Positions 12,106-22,838 of a stretch of 64,000 bases of DNA are shown piece after piece. Where the stretch lies: assembly GCA_000733355.1 (NCBI GenBank), contig JNVV01000004.1:786181-850180 (forward strand). Direction: 5' to 3'. A program made the position numbers and the translations under genes. Each line of letters begins with the position of its first letter. Position 1 is the first letter of the stretch. Origin of the DNA: Falciphora oryzae (lineage: Eukaryota > Ascomycota > Sordariomycetes > Magnaporthales > Magnaporthaceae). The notes beneath the pieces are model-generated. The model saw nothing but the letters and a program-made list of their open reading frames with translations, was not told the DNA's origin and did not search any database.

Positions 12106-13808
12106 GGTTAGAAGGTGCAAGGTGTCTGATGGCACGTTGGCTGTGCAAAGAGGAATTCGACCACGAAATTCTTGCTTTGATCGAGCAAGACGTTTTCTCG
12201 GCCGGTTCAGGTTCGCCGACGACGGTTGGCGGGTGCGTTGCCGACCCCAAACCGTTTCCTCCTAACGGTCAATAGCTCACCCCCACCATGGGGACGGGAG
12301 GCAGGGCTGCATGCAATAATTACGTCATGCCGCCGTTGGACTGACGCTAGTTAGAACCCCGGACGGGCAGCCAGTCGGCCATCGCAACCAGCGAGAAAGT
12401 CAATTTCGACTTCGGCCGATCGCGTCGCGTCAATTCCAACACGTTCCAGCATCGGGCTTCTTTTCTCACATGCCGCTACTTCTACCTAATCCTCACTTCC
12501 GAGGCCACATGGGCCCGGTGCCGAGGAATCACCTCAATGTCGGCCAGACCAGGACGGTGTTGGCACCTTTTTGACTGCCGGCACCAGCTTCTTCTCTGTC
12601 GTCCATGGTTTTGCCGCCGCCATGTGTCTGTCTATCTTGGTCGTCCTGGCCTCAGGGTTCCCCGGGATGTGGGCTACCTCGCAGGTTTGTTGGCCAAGAT
12701 TTTACCAGATTTTACCCACATGCCAAGATTGATCAAGCAGAATGGGTGACCCGCTAGATCACCACTAGTATTACCAGTGAGTAAAAGGGCATGTCCCCGT
12801 AGACGACAAACAAGACAGCGGTGAGAGGTGTAGGCGAACAGAGGAGTGGATATCATCATGAACCGTAAACTGCTCGGCGGGGCTTTCGTTTCCGATGTTC
12901 GATCCCAACGATAAGGGAGACCAAAGTGGGTGATATATGGTATGGTGCAGAGTGGCGAGAAAAGCGAGCCACGATTGAATTGAACGCTCAGCTTAGGCTA
13001 AGCTTTTGGTCTTCGGAGCTCAGCCGATGGGGCGGCCACAGAGAATGTGACGAGCAGTTATCAACGAGCACGGATGGAGTCCGATAGGTGATTGAACTTA
13101 TCAAGGCGTTGAGGCATGTACCCTGGTGAGATAGAAAAAAAAAACGGCGGTAGACAAGCAACAACTATAGGTCATCCCGCCCAAGGGAAGCGAGATCACC
13201 TTCGTTTATGGTTCTAACGAGAGTAGTGCCATGTTCAGGACGAGGATCCTGCCGATGAGATTGCCGCCGAGGAGGATGCTTTCGACGAGAATGCTACCGA
13301 CTAGGACACTGGCTTGGCAGAGAAACGTGTCTTGATCAGCCTCGTTTCTAGAGGTCACAGGAACCTCCTGATAGTTTGTCCTCCATTGCTTCCACTTTGT
13401 TTCCGCTTCTTCTAGATATCGGCTCTGGGTTATCTGGCTTGCGGTGCGTTCAGTGTGAACAAGGATCGGCTTTGGGTTTGCGAGTATCTATTTCACGATG
13501 CAAAAAATATGTCCACGCCCCCGGACCTCGCGCATCTCCGAAGATATCCAGGTTGCGACCAGCTTGTTTCCTTCTTCCTTGGCGCCATGGAGCCTTGTTC
13601 GACCTCCGGGTGTGCTGGGCAGCTGTTAAGAATGAATCATGCAGCGGCACCGTCGATACCGGAGAACCACGAGGACATCACGTTGATCACCAAACATGAA
13701 GACTAGAGGCTGCGCCATCTGCCAAAGACCAACGGAACAACAGGCCTGCGCGTTGATGTAGGATCTTGGAAACGTGGTAAAGCTACAAAATCGCCATGGT
13801 CCACCCCT
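12106..13808. other. Intergenic, about 1.7 kb, no gene seen
   Basis: Promoter side of the aldo/keto reductase and 3' side of the cyclin gene. Scattered short frames only, with no domain, tRNA or repeat recognised. Confidence 0.45.
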
Positions 13809-15493
13809 TCAATAATACCCCCCTCCCCCTCCTCCACCACCTTTGCGGCCCTTGTGCCTGTCGTGCCCGCCCCCGCCCCCGCCATGACGACCGCGCGGAT
13901 ATGGCCAGCCGGAATCCCGATGGTTGTTAGCACGATCTCTCCTCGAGCCGTGTCCCCTAGTCGGAGGCCCGTGGCCGTGGCCGTTGTGGTTGCTGTGATG
14001 GTTATGGCGGTGGCTGTTGCTGCTGTTGCTGTTGCTATTGCTGTTCTGCCCGTGGTGCGACTCCCGTATCTCCTCCTCCACCTCCACCTCGTACTCCTCA
14101 AACTCCTCCGCAAAGTGCTTCGCCACGGCCTCCTTCTCCTTCCGGACCGCCTCCGCGTCGAACGCGAACCGCAGCGTCCCCTCCTGGCCCCGCCCGCCGC
14201 TCTTCCTCAGGGTTCCTCCGGCCGCTGAGGGCCCGCCCGACCCGGTCGTTGCGGGCGACGTGGCCGAGCCGGGCGTGACGGCCGACAGAGGGTGGTTGCC
14301 CATGGCGCCGCCGAGGCCGGCGTCGCGCTCCTCCTGCTCGCAGCGCTCGCACGTGTGCATAAAGCGCTCCAGCGCCGGGTCGGCCTCGACCTCCTGGTTG
14401 ATCTTGATCTTGATCTGGATGAAGTGATCAATGTCAAAGCGCGTCCCGACCTTGGTGTGCCGCGCAAAGTGCGCGTACAGGTCCAGCAGGTCCAGCATCG
14501 TCTCCACGACGGAGCCGCGGTCCGTATGGTAGGCTACCGGGTCTATCGCCCGGACCACGTCTTGGTGCTTGTCCATCAGCAGCGTCGTAAGCTCAACGAT
14601 GGCGATGACCATTGTGAACGTTGTCTGCTTGACGGGCGCAAAAGTCTTGAATATGTCGGTGCACATCGGGTAGGCCGTCTCGAGCACCTCCCTCCCCTCT
14701 GTTGGTGGGAAGAGCGTCCGTATGGTTTTGATTAGGTATTTTTGAGGGTAGCGCACTCGGAAGTCGAAGCCGATGGTCTGCAAGATGTGTCTTTCGAGAC
14801 CGATGACGATCTTCGTTGGTTGGTCGAACATCTAGGACGAGGAGACGATGCCGAGGGTCAGCATGGACAGCAAAGGGGCCGAGACGAGGAACAGAGGAAG
14901 CTCCGCCCTACCTTATCATCCTGCGTCGTGGGATGGTCTGGTGTCTTCAGATTGTATGCCGCACATAGTATCTCTTTGGACTTCTTGATCGTATCCTCCA
15001 CCTTGCACGCGACGAAGAGGGCCGTCAGGGCGGCGTCTTGGAAGTTGTACTCGGCGTCCCTGAAACATAGACGGAACATGTGGTAGTAGATGCAGGCGGT
15101 ATCGAATGTCTTAACAGGTCTAGCAGCAGGTCAGCCATCAGAAGCCAGTCTCAGTCCAAGTCCCTTCCGCGACCACAACGCAGGACACCCGACCATGGGT
15201 GAAGCAGAGGGGCCGGCATACAGGCGCAGGGCTAGGCGGACATTATCGATCAAGTAGATGCCCTGCAGCCTGTAGCTTGTCTCGCGCGACTGGTCGCAAC
15301 CGGTCGCTCTTTGCATCCGTCGCAGCTCCTGCTCGATGCAGTACTGGTTGGGGACCGAGGTGAGGCCCGGATGCGGCCCCTGGATGGCTGGGTGCTGCTC
15401 CTCGGCGACGGCCGTCGTCGGCGTCGCGGCCGGCGTCGACCTAGCTGGCCCGGTCGGCGGGGCCGTGGATAGCCTCGGAGCGTGCGGCGGCAT
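13809..15493 (-). CDS. Cyclin, CTK2-like regulatory subunit of a CTD kinase
   Basis: Three exons (15493-15222, 15119-14912, 14831-13809) give 500 residues. The first cyclin box is assembled across introns: exon 1 ends in YRLQGIYLIDNVRLAL, exon 2 reads PVKTFDTACIYYHMFRL then VACKVEDTIKKSKEI, and exon 3 opens with IGLERHILQTIGFDFRVRYP. This pattern is that of the fungal Ctk2 / cyclin-L-K group, which activates a Ctk1/CDK12-type kinase phosphorylating Ser2 of the RNA polymerase II tail in the nucleus. The second half is disordered: acidic (EEYEVEVEEEIRES), then alternating Asn-Ser, His-Asn and Gly-rich runs ending in GGGGGGGGYY. The only in-frame ATG after the upstream stop is at 15493. CTK2 rather than another C-type cyclin is the likely but not proven assignment. 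Confidence 0.82.
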
Positions 15494-16485
15494 TGCGTCG
15501 TCGCTGGTCAGGACCACCGTCCTCGGGGCGCGCCGAGAGGAGCCGATGGCTCGTGGGTCGACTGCCTAGGAGCCAGCCTCGAGCGACGGCGGTGGATTGG
15601 CTTTAGAGGGATGTCGGGGGAAGACAGTGGATGCGATCAGGCGCCCGGATTTCCAAGAGCGAGACCTCGGAATAGCGGTATTCCCGCAAGCTAAACAGAG
15701 GCTTTATTATATCTCGCTCGTCTTGGTGAATTACTCGAATCGGTCTCTGCGCATTGCTTCTTTCTCCAGGCTTGCGCGCCTTGTCGCGTTTTGCTGCTTC
15801 CATCATGGTGCCCATTTTTGGGGGACGTGCACTTATCGATACAACTCCACAGCCTGGCACTCCCCATCGGTCCCTGCAATTCAGCACGAGGGAACGCCTC
15901 AGAACCAAAACTGACCTCATCTCGTTCCACGACAAAAAAGTTGGCACCTCTCGCCTGCATCACTGCCAGAAAGAGACATAAACATACCGCACATGAGCGG
16001 GGAAGGATACAAGAACGGGAAAAGGCAGGAACAGGACAAGATACAGGCAAAGATACAGCCCGGACAGGAAAAGAATCGAAGCAATGGGGCGCCATCTTTT
16101 TCGCCGCGAACGAGCCCATTCCATAGCTGCAAGTCCCCTTCGACGGCCTCGCAAACACTGATGGTACAATCAATTCCCGAGAATTGTAGAAGATGCAGGT
16201 CACACTTTCAAATAATCTTGGTGTCGAAAATTCACTGGATGTAGGTGGACCGCCCAAGGCGAACGAAAGAAGATTGACACAAAGACATCGCCTAAAAAGT
16301 CTGCTCCATCCCCTTGCAGCCTTTTCCTCCCATCAAGCACTTGCCGGCCACGCCTTCCTTAGACTTCTGCCCAGGAGCTGTAGTCATTGTATAGGCTGAA
16401 CCCTAACGCTTCTCATCAGACATGGATGTCCATGCCTCCGCTGACCACGATCACCAGGTCACCACCCCCGATACTTGCGCTTCCC
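15494..16485. other. Intergenic carrying a short inverted-repeat element
   Basis: Between the cyclin start and the end of a BTB gene. The only structured content is the element at 15921-16114 listed separately. Confidence 0.5.
15921..16114. mobile_element. MITE-like element, copy A (194 bp)
   Basis: The left end CTCGTTCCACGAC and the reverse complement of the right end, CTCGTTCGCGGC, form an imperfect terminal inverted repeat of about 12-13 bases, followed on both sides by an A-rich run. The element is clearly related along its whole length to 18054-18227; shared blocks include TTGGCACC, CGCCTG, CACTGCCA, AGGATA, GGAACA and CATCTTTTTCG. It encodes nothing. No convincing target-site duplication was found. 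Type inferred: non-autonomous DNA transposon. Confidence 0.6.
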
Positions 16486-17329
16486 TCAACCATTCAGCTT
16501 ATTCGAGCGGTTCAGGAAATCGACGGCGAAATCGGGGTGTGTCCGGAAGACGGACTGCGCCACTCCCCACATCTGCTGGTTGCCTCGATGGTTGTGCAAA
16601 AGCAAGTAGAGACCGTCCTCGAGGAACTTTGCTTCTGACACGTATGGCCAGCCGTATACCTCGTCCACCAGTGTCGGGAAAGTGGTGAATGTTGCATAAC
16701 CATCCGTTTGCTTGGAGGTCTCGGTGAAGTTCTTCGAACTCTCCTCCTTCAGCACTTCCATCTCAAATTTGGTTCCTATGAAGAACATCTTGGCGTGAAG
16801 AGCATGGTATCGCAGCAGCCACCAGCCTCCGCAGCTTTCGCATGGGGCGAAACTAAAGAAAAAGTTAGTTACAAGGGCGAAGTCGAAAAGCTTGGATGTA
16901 TTTTGATCTGATGTCAAACGTACCGATGTTGGAAATCCAAGAAGTCACCGTCGAGCTGCCGTGGGACGACGCCGTCGCCTTCTCGGCATCTTTCCCGGGG
17001 CAGGATTCAATGTAGTTTCCGGCGTAGACGAACATGGTCAGGCTCTCAAGGGTTGCCGGTTCGACATCTGGAAGATAGATGCGCTTCATTGCTACTTCCT
17101 AGGAGGCGCAATCATTGTCAGTGAATATCATCTCCAGCCGTTCTGATGATGCCCAGGGAGTGGTTACATCGGGGTTGCCGCTGCAGGCCTGGTCGAACCA
17201 CTTGGAGTGCGCGCACATAATCACCCGATGGACCCGGAAGCTTCGGCCTTTGCATGTCAGGGTAAGGTCCGAATACTTTCCACTCTCCAGCATAGGCCTG
17301 AGGCAGGATGTGGATTGGGAGTTGCCCAT
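16486..17329 (-). CDS. BTB/POZ domain protein
   Basis: Exon 1 (17329-17168, 54 codons, MGNSQSTS...) holds the start of a BTB fold (SDLTLTCKGRSFRVHRVIMCAHSKWF). Exon 2 starts at 17098 (EVAMKRIYLPDVEPATLESLTMFVYAGNY). A third exon ending at 16486 carries HAKMFFIGTKFEMEVLKEES and a C-terminal helical region. Intron 2 (about 16939-16860) is uncertain: the strong donor GTACGT puts exon 3 out of frame, whereas a weak GTTTGA donor four bases further keeps it. BTB proteins of this fungal type dimerise and may act as adaptors for CUL3 ubiquitin ligases; no partner is predicted here. An upstream in-frame ATG at 17473 would add 48 residues of low-complexity sequence and is less likely. Divergently paired with the BTB gene starting at 17845. 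Confidence 0.75.
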
Positions 17330-17844
17330 CGCCGCCGTTGACTTGGGATCTCGGTAGGAGATCCTATGGCAGTGTTGAATGGTGGCTGGAAAGTGTGGGA
17401 GAGGGTGGTTGAATGAGGTTGGGTAAAAAGCCCCGGTCCAAGCAAATCCTAATGGAAGGCCGAGCTTTGACATTGGGTACCCTTGTGTTGCTGCCGCTGG
17501 ATATATAGACCTGAGATTTCTACCAGTTTACCATCAGAACAAGGAGCCTCTACCCATGCGCAATACTCGCACCTTCAAGAACGCACCTTCCTCCTTTAAG
17601 CTCTTTCTAATGCACACAAAACTTCACCCTTGCCACTACAACCAATCGATATCCTATTCTTTCTTCCCCACGCTTTCTTCAGATTCTATCTCTCACCACA
17701 CCACAATCTTTCCACTCCGCCCAACTTTCGCCAACCAACATCCGCCATCGCCAGGCAAATCTTCCCGACAGATGCCGACCCCTTCCAAGCCTTACGGGCT
17801 AGCGACCTAATCCTGTGGCCTTTCTCTCGCAGAGACCCGGGAAG
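17330..17844. promoter_or_regulatory. Shared upstream region of two divergent BTB genes
   Basis: This 515-base space lies between the two start codons and must contain both promoters. It is pyrimidine-rich on the + strand toward the right-hand gene (17680-17760), as is common for fungal 5' leaders. No specific factor site was identified. Confidence 0.4.
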
Positions 17845-19510
17845 ATGTCGCTGATCCCATACAGCCCACTTGAGCGACTGCTCGGAGACGAGAAATTTGC
17901 CGACCTCACCGTGACCTGCGTGGGCGGATCAACCTTCCGCCTTCACCGCGCCATCGTCTGTGGGCAGTCTGAGTACTTCGCCAAGGCCTGTGAGGGGCCT
18001 TTCTCGGTAAGGACAGTCTGATTTGAGATGATTTCGCCAGAAAAGCGCGGCGGCTCGTCCACGACGAAAAAAAAAATTTGGCACCTTTCGCCTGGACCAC
18101 TGCCAAAAAAAGGTCCGTGGGGATACATGGACAGAAAAGGATATAGGAACAAGAAAAGATGCAGGAAGAAGAGAAAACGCAGGAAAAGTTACAGGGCAGG
18201 GGTGTCATCTTTTTCGTCGCGAACGAGGGCGGGAATGCTCACAGCTGACTCCGTGGAATTTGACAGGAAGCTTCATCCCGGCATATCGACCTGTCCGATG
18301 TGGATCCGACAGTTTTCCAGAAGCTTGTCGATTTCATGTACAAGGGCACATACACGGACTTCCTCCTTCCTGGCGATGGGGAGAAAGCCGAAAACCCAAC
18401 AAGGGGCGTCAACCCATCCAAGATCGCCCGTGTCACGCCGGAGTTTGTCGCAAAGCAGCGTGTGAGCCTAGACAGCTGGACGGGGGCAGCTGTGGTGATG
18501 TTCAAGAACAAACAGAAATGGAATGATGACGGTAGGTTAAGCCCAATGTGACACCATGCCCTGTAATATGGGTACGTGCCGGACATTATGGTGCAACTAC
18601 TTATCATCAGTTCCGTCTAACGAGCAGATCAAGACGATGTCTCGCCTGAGCACTCAGAGGATCACACACTTGCAAACTGGGGATGTGATTCCAACGCCAT
18701 TCGCATCGGCTCCGACGAGCTCGCCGAGAGTGTACTCGTAGCCTCCCCCAAGGTCTACATCATCGCGGAGAGGTTCTTGGTTCCAGCCCTCAAAGTTCTG
18801 AGCCTGGAGCGATTCAGTGTTGCGTCTGCGCTGATATCTGCCAGAGCGGGAATGTGGAGCTTTCCATCTTCTCTGGGGCCGAAGTCGAATCCTGGGCTCC
18901 CTAAATACCCCGAAGCGGTAATAGGGATGGCAGACGAGATCTACTCGAGCATTGCCAGCACCGAGGTTGCGATCAGAGAGCCACTATGCCGACTATTAAT
19001 GGTCCTAGGCAGAAACAACCCAGACTTCCAAAAGCTAGTTCAAGGTCTCGCTAGCCAACACGCCGAGCTTGGGGCGGGCATTCTTGCCTACATGGATCTC
19101 ATTCGTGTTCTCGATTTCAAGTCCGGTGTAAGTAAAGTCGCCAAATCACCTAGATCTTCCGGCCAACAGACCTGGTGGTCAAGGAGCCCTTGGCAAGATA
19201 CTAATTCTTATAGGATTACCGCCCAACTCTGGGATTTTGCCCTGAATGCAAAAAGGAAACCTCTCATACGTACCCAGACCGATGTCTGCTTCCTTGCTGG
19301 CGAAATGAGAAAAATTATAGCTATGTGCAGTTTGCCGCGTGGGAGTGTACTACTTGCCACAAGTCATTCTCGCCTGATCCGCTTGTCGGCTTTTCCAAAC
19401 CGAAGAGTGTCCAATGGATGAAGCAACAGCAGGAGGCTGCCATCAAAATCAAGCCGGAGTTTCTGGTCCGAATGCGCGGGGGAGAGGCGGGAATGGGTGG
19501 TGATGAATGA
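17845..19510 (+). CDS. BTB/POZ domain protein with C-terminal CxxC pairs
   Basis: Four exons join in frame: 17845-18006, 18267-18531, 18628-19127 and 19214-19510 (407 residues). Residues 1-54 (FADLTVTCVGGSTFRLHRAIVCGQSEYF) and exon 2 (HIDLSDVDPTVFQKLVDFMYKGTY) form the BTB fold. Exon 3 has KVYIIAERFLVPALKVLSLERF, the helical end of the domain, then a helical middle region. Exon 4 carries two CxxC pairs (CPEC and CTTC, about 40 residues apart) with Cys and Trp between them, resembling a small zinc ribbon. The last intron (19128-19213) has an exemplary GTAAGT donor and TACTAAT branch site. Intron 1 is 260 bases long because it contains the inverted-repeat element at 18054-18227. Exon 1 is 54 codons, the same as in the divergent neighbour, so the two genes are probably paralogues. 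Confidence 0.88.
18054..18227. mobile_element. MITE-like element, copy B, inside BTB intron 1 (174 bp)
   Basis: It starts CTCGTCCACGACG and ends GTCGCGAACGAG; the reverse complement of the end is CTCGTTCGCGACG, an inverted repeat that continues into matching A-rich sequence. It is related to copy A at 15921-16114 in the same orientation. It fills 174 of the 260 bases of intron 1, leaving the donor (18007) and acceptor (18266) outside, so splicing should remove it. Confidence 0.6.
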
Positions 19511-19804
19511 GGTGCTGGTGTGGGTTTTGTTTCGCCTGGGGAGGTTCCTTTCGTTGATTTCTTCTTCTGTCAGAGAAAAGCTGACATCGCAGTCATTTTG
19601 CTTGCGGCGGGGGCTTCGGGCGAGAAAGTGTCAGAAAGCCTGGATTGGCGCGCGCAGAGGCCACACAAAAGCATCAAAACGTCGAGTATATTGAACAAGC
19701 TATGGTACTCTTTTTTATCCCGCACATATTAAACGCCGTGCTCCAAGAAAATGCACACAGGATGTCAGTTAGCAAGACCAGATGCGCGGGTCCCGGAGGA
19801 GTTC

Positions 19805-21108
19805 CTAGTCCTCCATTGCCAGCTTCGCCGCCTTCTTTTGCTTCTTGAGCTTATCCTTGCGCTCCTTAATCTGCTTATCCAGCTTGTCGTCGTTGCTTTC
19901 CGCCACGGGAACCTTGGCCTTCTTCTTGGCCGGCTTCTTCGCCTCGGCGGCGGGGGCCTGCTTGTCCGCCTCCTCGCCCTTGACCGCAGCATCCTCGGCG
20001 GCCGCCTCGAGTGCCTTGCGCTTCCTGCCCACGTTGGGCTTCTCCTTCTTCTTATCCTCGAACGCCTTGAGCTCCTCGGAGCCCTCGGGCAGGACGTCCT
20101 TGTCGCCGTCGAGCCAGAGCTCGTCCGTCTGCCAGAGCGGGAGCGCGGCCGTCGTGGCGCCCTTGAGGAAGACGGACCGGACGTTGGCCCACTTCCTCGG
20201 TATGTGGCGCTCGACCAGCGCACGCGCCACCGCCGCCGCGTTCTCGGCCACCTGGTCGGCCGTCCAGCCGCCGAAGCCAACCTTGACGGCCGTGCTGGTG
20301 CTGGGCGAGAGGTGCACTAGCGCCGCGCCCGTCGCGGCCTGCACCTCGGCGGCGATCTCGGCCGCGGGTCGTGCGCTGGCCTCGTCACCCTTCTCCTTCT
20401 TGCCGCTGCCCTTCTTCTTGGGCTGCTGCTGCTGGCCCTTCTCCGACTTTGGCTTCCGGGGCGCCAGGTACACGGGGATGGGCCGCTTGGCAGTCGAGCG
20501 GTAGAACGTTTTGCCGAGGCACTTGGGCAGGCGGTTGATTATGCGGTCGTCGGCGAGGAAGACGTCGTGGTCGGCGAAGAGCTGGCGCTGGGCCTCGAAC
20601 GTCTTGAACTTGGACTGCAGGTGGGTGACGTCGATGACGCGGGTGATGCGCTTGGCCAGGGCGGCGGGGAAGTCGTCCGAGGCGACGATGTCCTTGTAGG
20701 CGCGCTGCGGGTCCGCCACGATCAGGCAGATGGTCGCCTCCGAGTCGACGGGGATCAGCGGGTGCGGGACGGTGACGCGGCCGGGCTTGAGGCTGTTGTC
20801 GTCGCGCACGTTGCGCTTGGTGGTCAGGTTGAGCCAGATGGGCTCCTGGGCCACGTCGGACCCCTCGTCGTCCTCGAGCAGGTTCTTCTTGGACGCATTA
20901 GCGGAGGCCTCCTTGGCGGCCTTGCGCATGTGCGACAGGAGGGCCTTGGATGCCTTGACGATCTGTCGGCAAGGGGGAGGAGGCAGCGTTAGCGGACTTG
21001 TCGGGTGACATCGGGTGGCACGAAAAGGAGGGATTGACGGACCTGTTCCGAGGCAATGGGGAAGACGACGGCGTCCTCCGCCTTGGCCACGCTTAATGAT
21101 TTTGCCAT
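19805..21108 (-). CDS. Ribosomal L1 domain protein, UTP30/CIC1-like ribosome biogenesis factor
   Basis: Two exons: 21108-21043 (MAKSLSVAKAEDAVVFPIASEQ) and 20962-19805, giving 407 residues. The central region (about 20-320) is an L1-type fold: VRDDNSLKPGRVTVPHPL, then DVFLADDRIINRLPKCLGKTFY (the conserved drop of the L1 family) and RKWANVRSVFLKG at the end. An insert rich in Lys and Gln (about residues 205-230) and a basic tail with KKPAKKKAKVP and KERKDKLKKQKKAAK suit a nucleolar protein. The family (yeast Utp30 and Cic1, human RSL1D1) binds pre-rRNA during small- and large-subunit assembly; which of the two yeast paralogues it matches cannot be decided by eye. The long ORF reading through intron 1 is not the model, since splicing at 21042/20963 gives the conserved N-terminus. 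Confidence 0.85.
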
Positions 21109-22838
21109 TGTGCCGAAAAATATCTGGTTGACCTTCCTGTGTGTCTGTCAAAGGTCGCGGTCGTGTGTCGCGATGCGCAAAGACTGCGACGAGTGGGGGG
21201 CGCTGGAAAGCGACGTGCCTTGGGAACTTTTTTTTTTCTGCCGCGGGCGGTCAGTCGTTATCGACCAGGGGGCTTATCCGGGCGGCTGGAGGTGGGTCTG
21301 CCTCCGAAAATTGTCGGAGCCGATTTAGTGGGGCTTGAAGTCCGGCTTGGCGACGATGTCTATCGGCTTTTTCCTTTTTGGGCAAGAGCACGATGTTGGC
21401 GGCTATTATTGCTCTCTCACATTGCTCGAATAACAACAACAACAAAACGATGGGTACAAAAAAAATAGCAAAATCTCACCAGGTCACCCCTATGTTTTTC
21501 AGGTGACCTGGTTACGAAAACCCTGGTGGTTTAGCTACTGGCTCTTCTCTTTCTGAGTACCGGTAGTTTACACCCCCGGTGGGACACCTGTAACGGCAGG
21601 GGAAATGACCTACGATTAGAAGACCGGGTCGATAAGCGCGCACGAGGCACCTGACCGCAGGCCCCTGCTGTTTGTCGACGGCGCTGACATCACTGCAGCC
21701 TCACAGGTTCGGACGAAAACTGCCCGCGGTTCTGGCAGCAGAGCAACGACGGGGAGAGGTTCAGGCAGAAAGAAGGACGCTAGATAGGTCCTGCATGTAT
21801 TTGACGCATTCGGTATGCAGCGAGGGCCGGACGGGCAACGAGGATCACAGAACGGAGAATACCCATCAACTTCCATCAGCCCTAAGGCCGAGCGTAGACG
21901 GGATCTGCAGACCCCAGATCGTCCGTCAAGTAAACCCCGGACACTCCCTCAACCAGTGAGGATTCCAGAAAGAAGCGCAAAGGCCAAGCATGCTCGAGTG
22001 AATAGGACCGCCATTACAAGATAATACATACAGCATATAACGCGCGTGCATGTCCCTCACTCCGCTCCTCCTCCTTCTTTGGGATGTACACGTAGCCGGT
22101 CCAGAAGATCCTGGCTCGAAAGGGTTTCAAAACGCCAGCCGNNNNNNNNNNNNNNNNNNNNNNNNNNNNNNNNNNNNNNNNNNNNNNNNNNNNNNNNNNN
22201 NNNNNNNNNNNNNNNNNNNNNNNNNNNNNNNNNNNNNNNNNNNNNNNNNNNNNNNNNNNNNNNNNNNNNNNNNNNNNNNNNNNNNNNNNNNNNNNNNNNN
22301 NNNNNNNNNNNNNNNNNNNNNNNNNNNNNNNNNNNNNNNNNNNNNNNNNNNNNNNNNNNNNNNNNNNNNNNNNNNNNNNNNNNNNNNNNNNNNNNNNNNN
22401 NNNNNNNNNNNNNNNNNNNNNNNNNNNNNNNNNNNNNNNNNNNNNNNNNNNNNNNNNNNNNNNNNNNCCTCGTCTCCAACGCTCCATGCGTACCCAACCA
22501 ATTCCATGCGAACGGGCCCTCCCTCCCTCGTAACAATAACAACAGAGCGTGAGCGCGCGACCTTGAGGACGACCGGAACGGTCGCTGGTCTGAACCGCAA
22601 TCAAGCCCCCCGCCGCCAGTTGGTCCCCTGTCCTTACCTCCCAGCCTCATATCATCGTCATGGTCGTTCGTCCATTCGGGATTTTTAACAGGAAAAAAAA
22701 AACATAAATGGGGAGATGGGGCGGGTTCGGAAGGCTTATGCCGGTCAGACAGCTCTGACTCGCCATCCGCCTCCTTTTGCTGCATGAACCTCCCCCCTCC
22801 TCCTGACACACCCGTCACCAAACCCTCAAATTACCCCT
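21109..22838. other. Intergenic with assembly gap
   Basis: Upstream of the L1-domain gene and downstream of the Ras-like gene. No supported gene outside the gap. Open frames spanning the N run are artefacts of unknown bases. Confidence 0.5.
22142..22467. other. Assembly gap, 326 N
   Basis: Unknown bases. The right edge is about 370 bases beyond the predicted stop of the Ras-like gene on the minus strand, so a missing 3' exon of that gene could lie inside. Confidence 0.95.

Noticed and set aside
22014..22821. Several open frames crossing the N run
   Set aside because: They are open only because unknown bases cannot produce stops.
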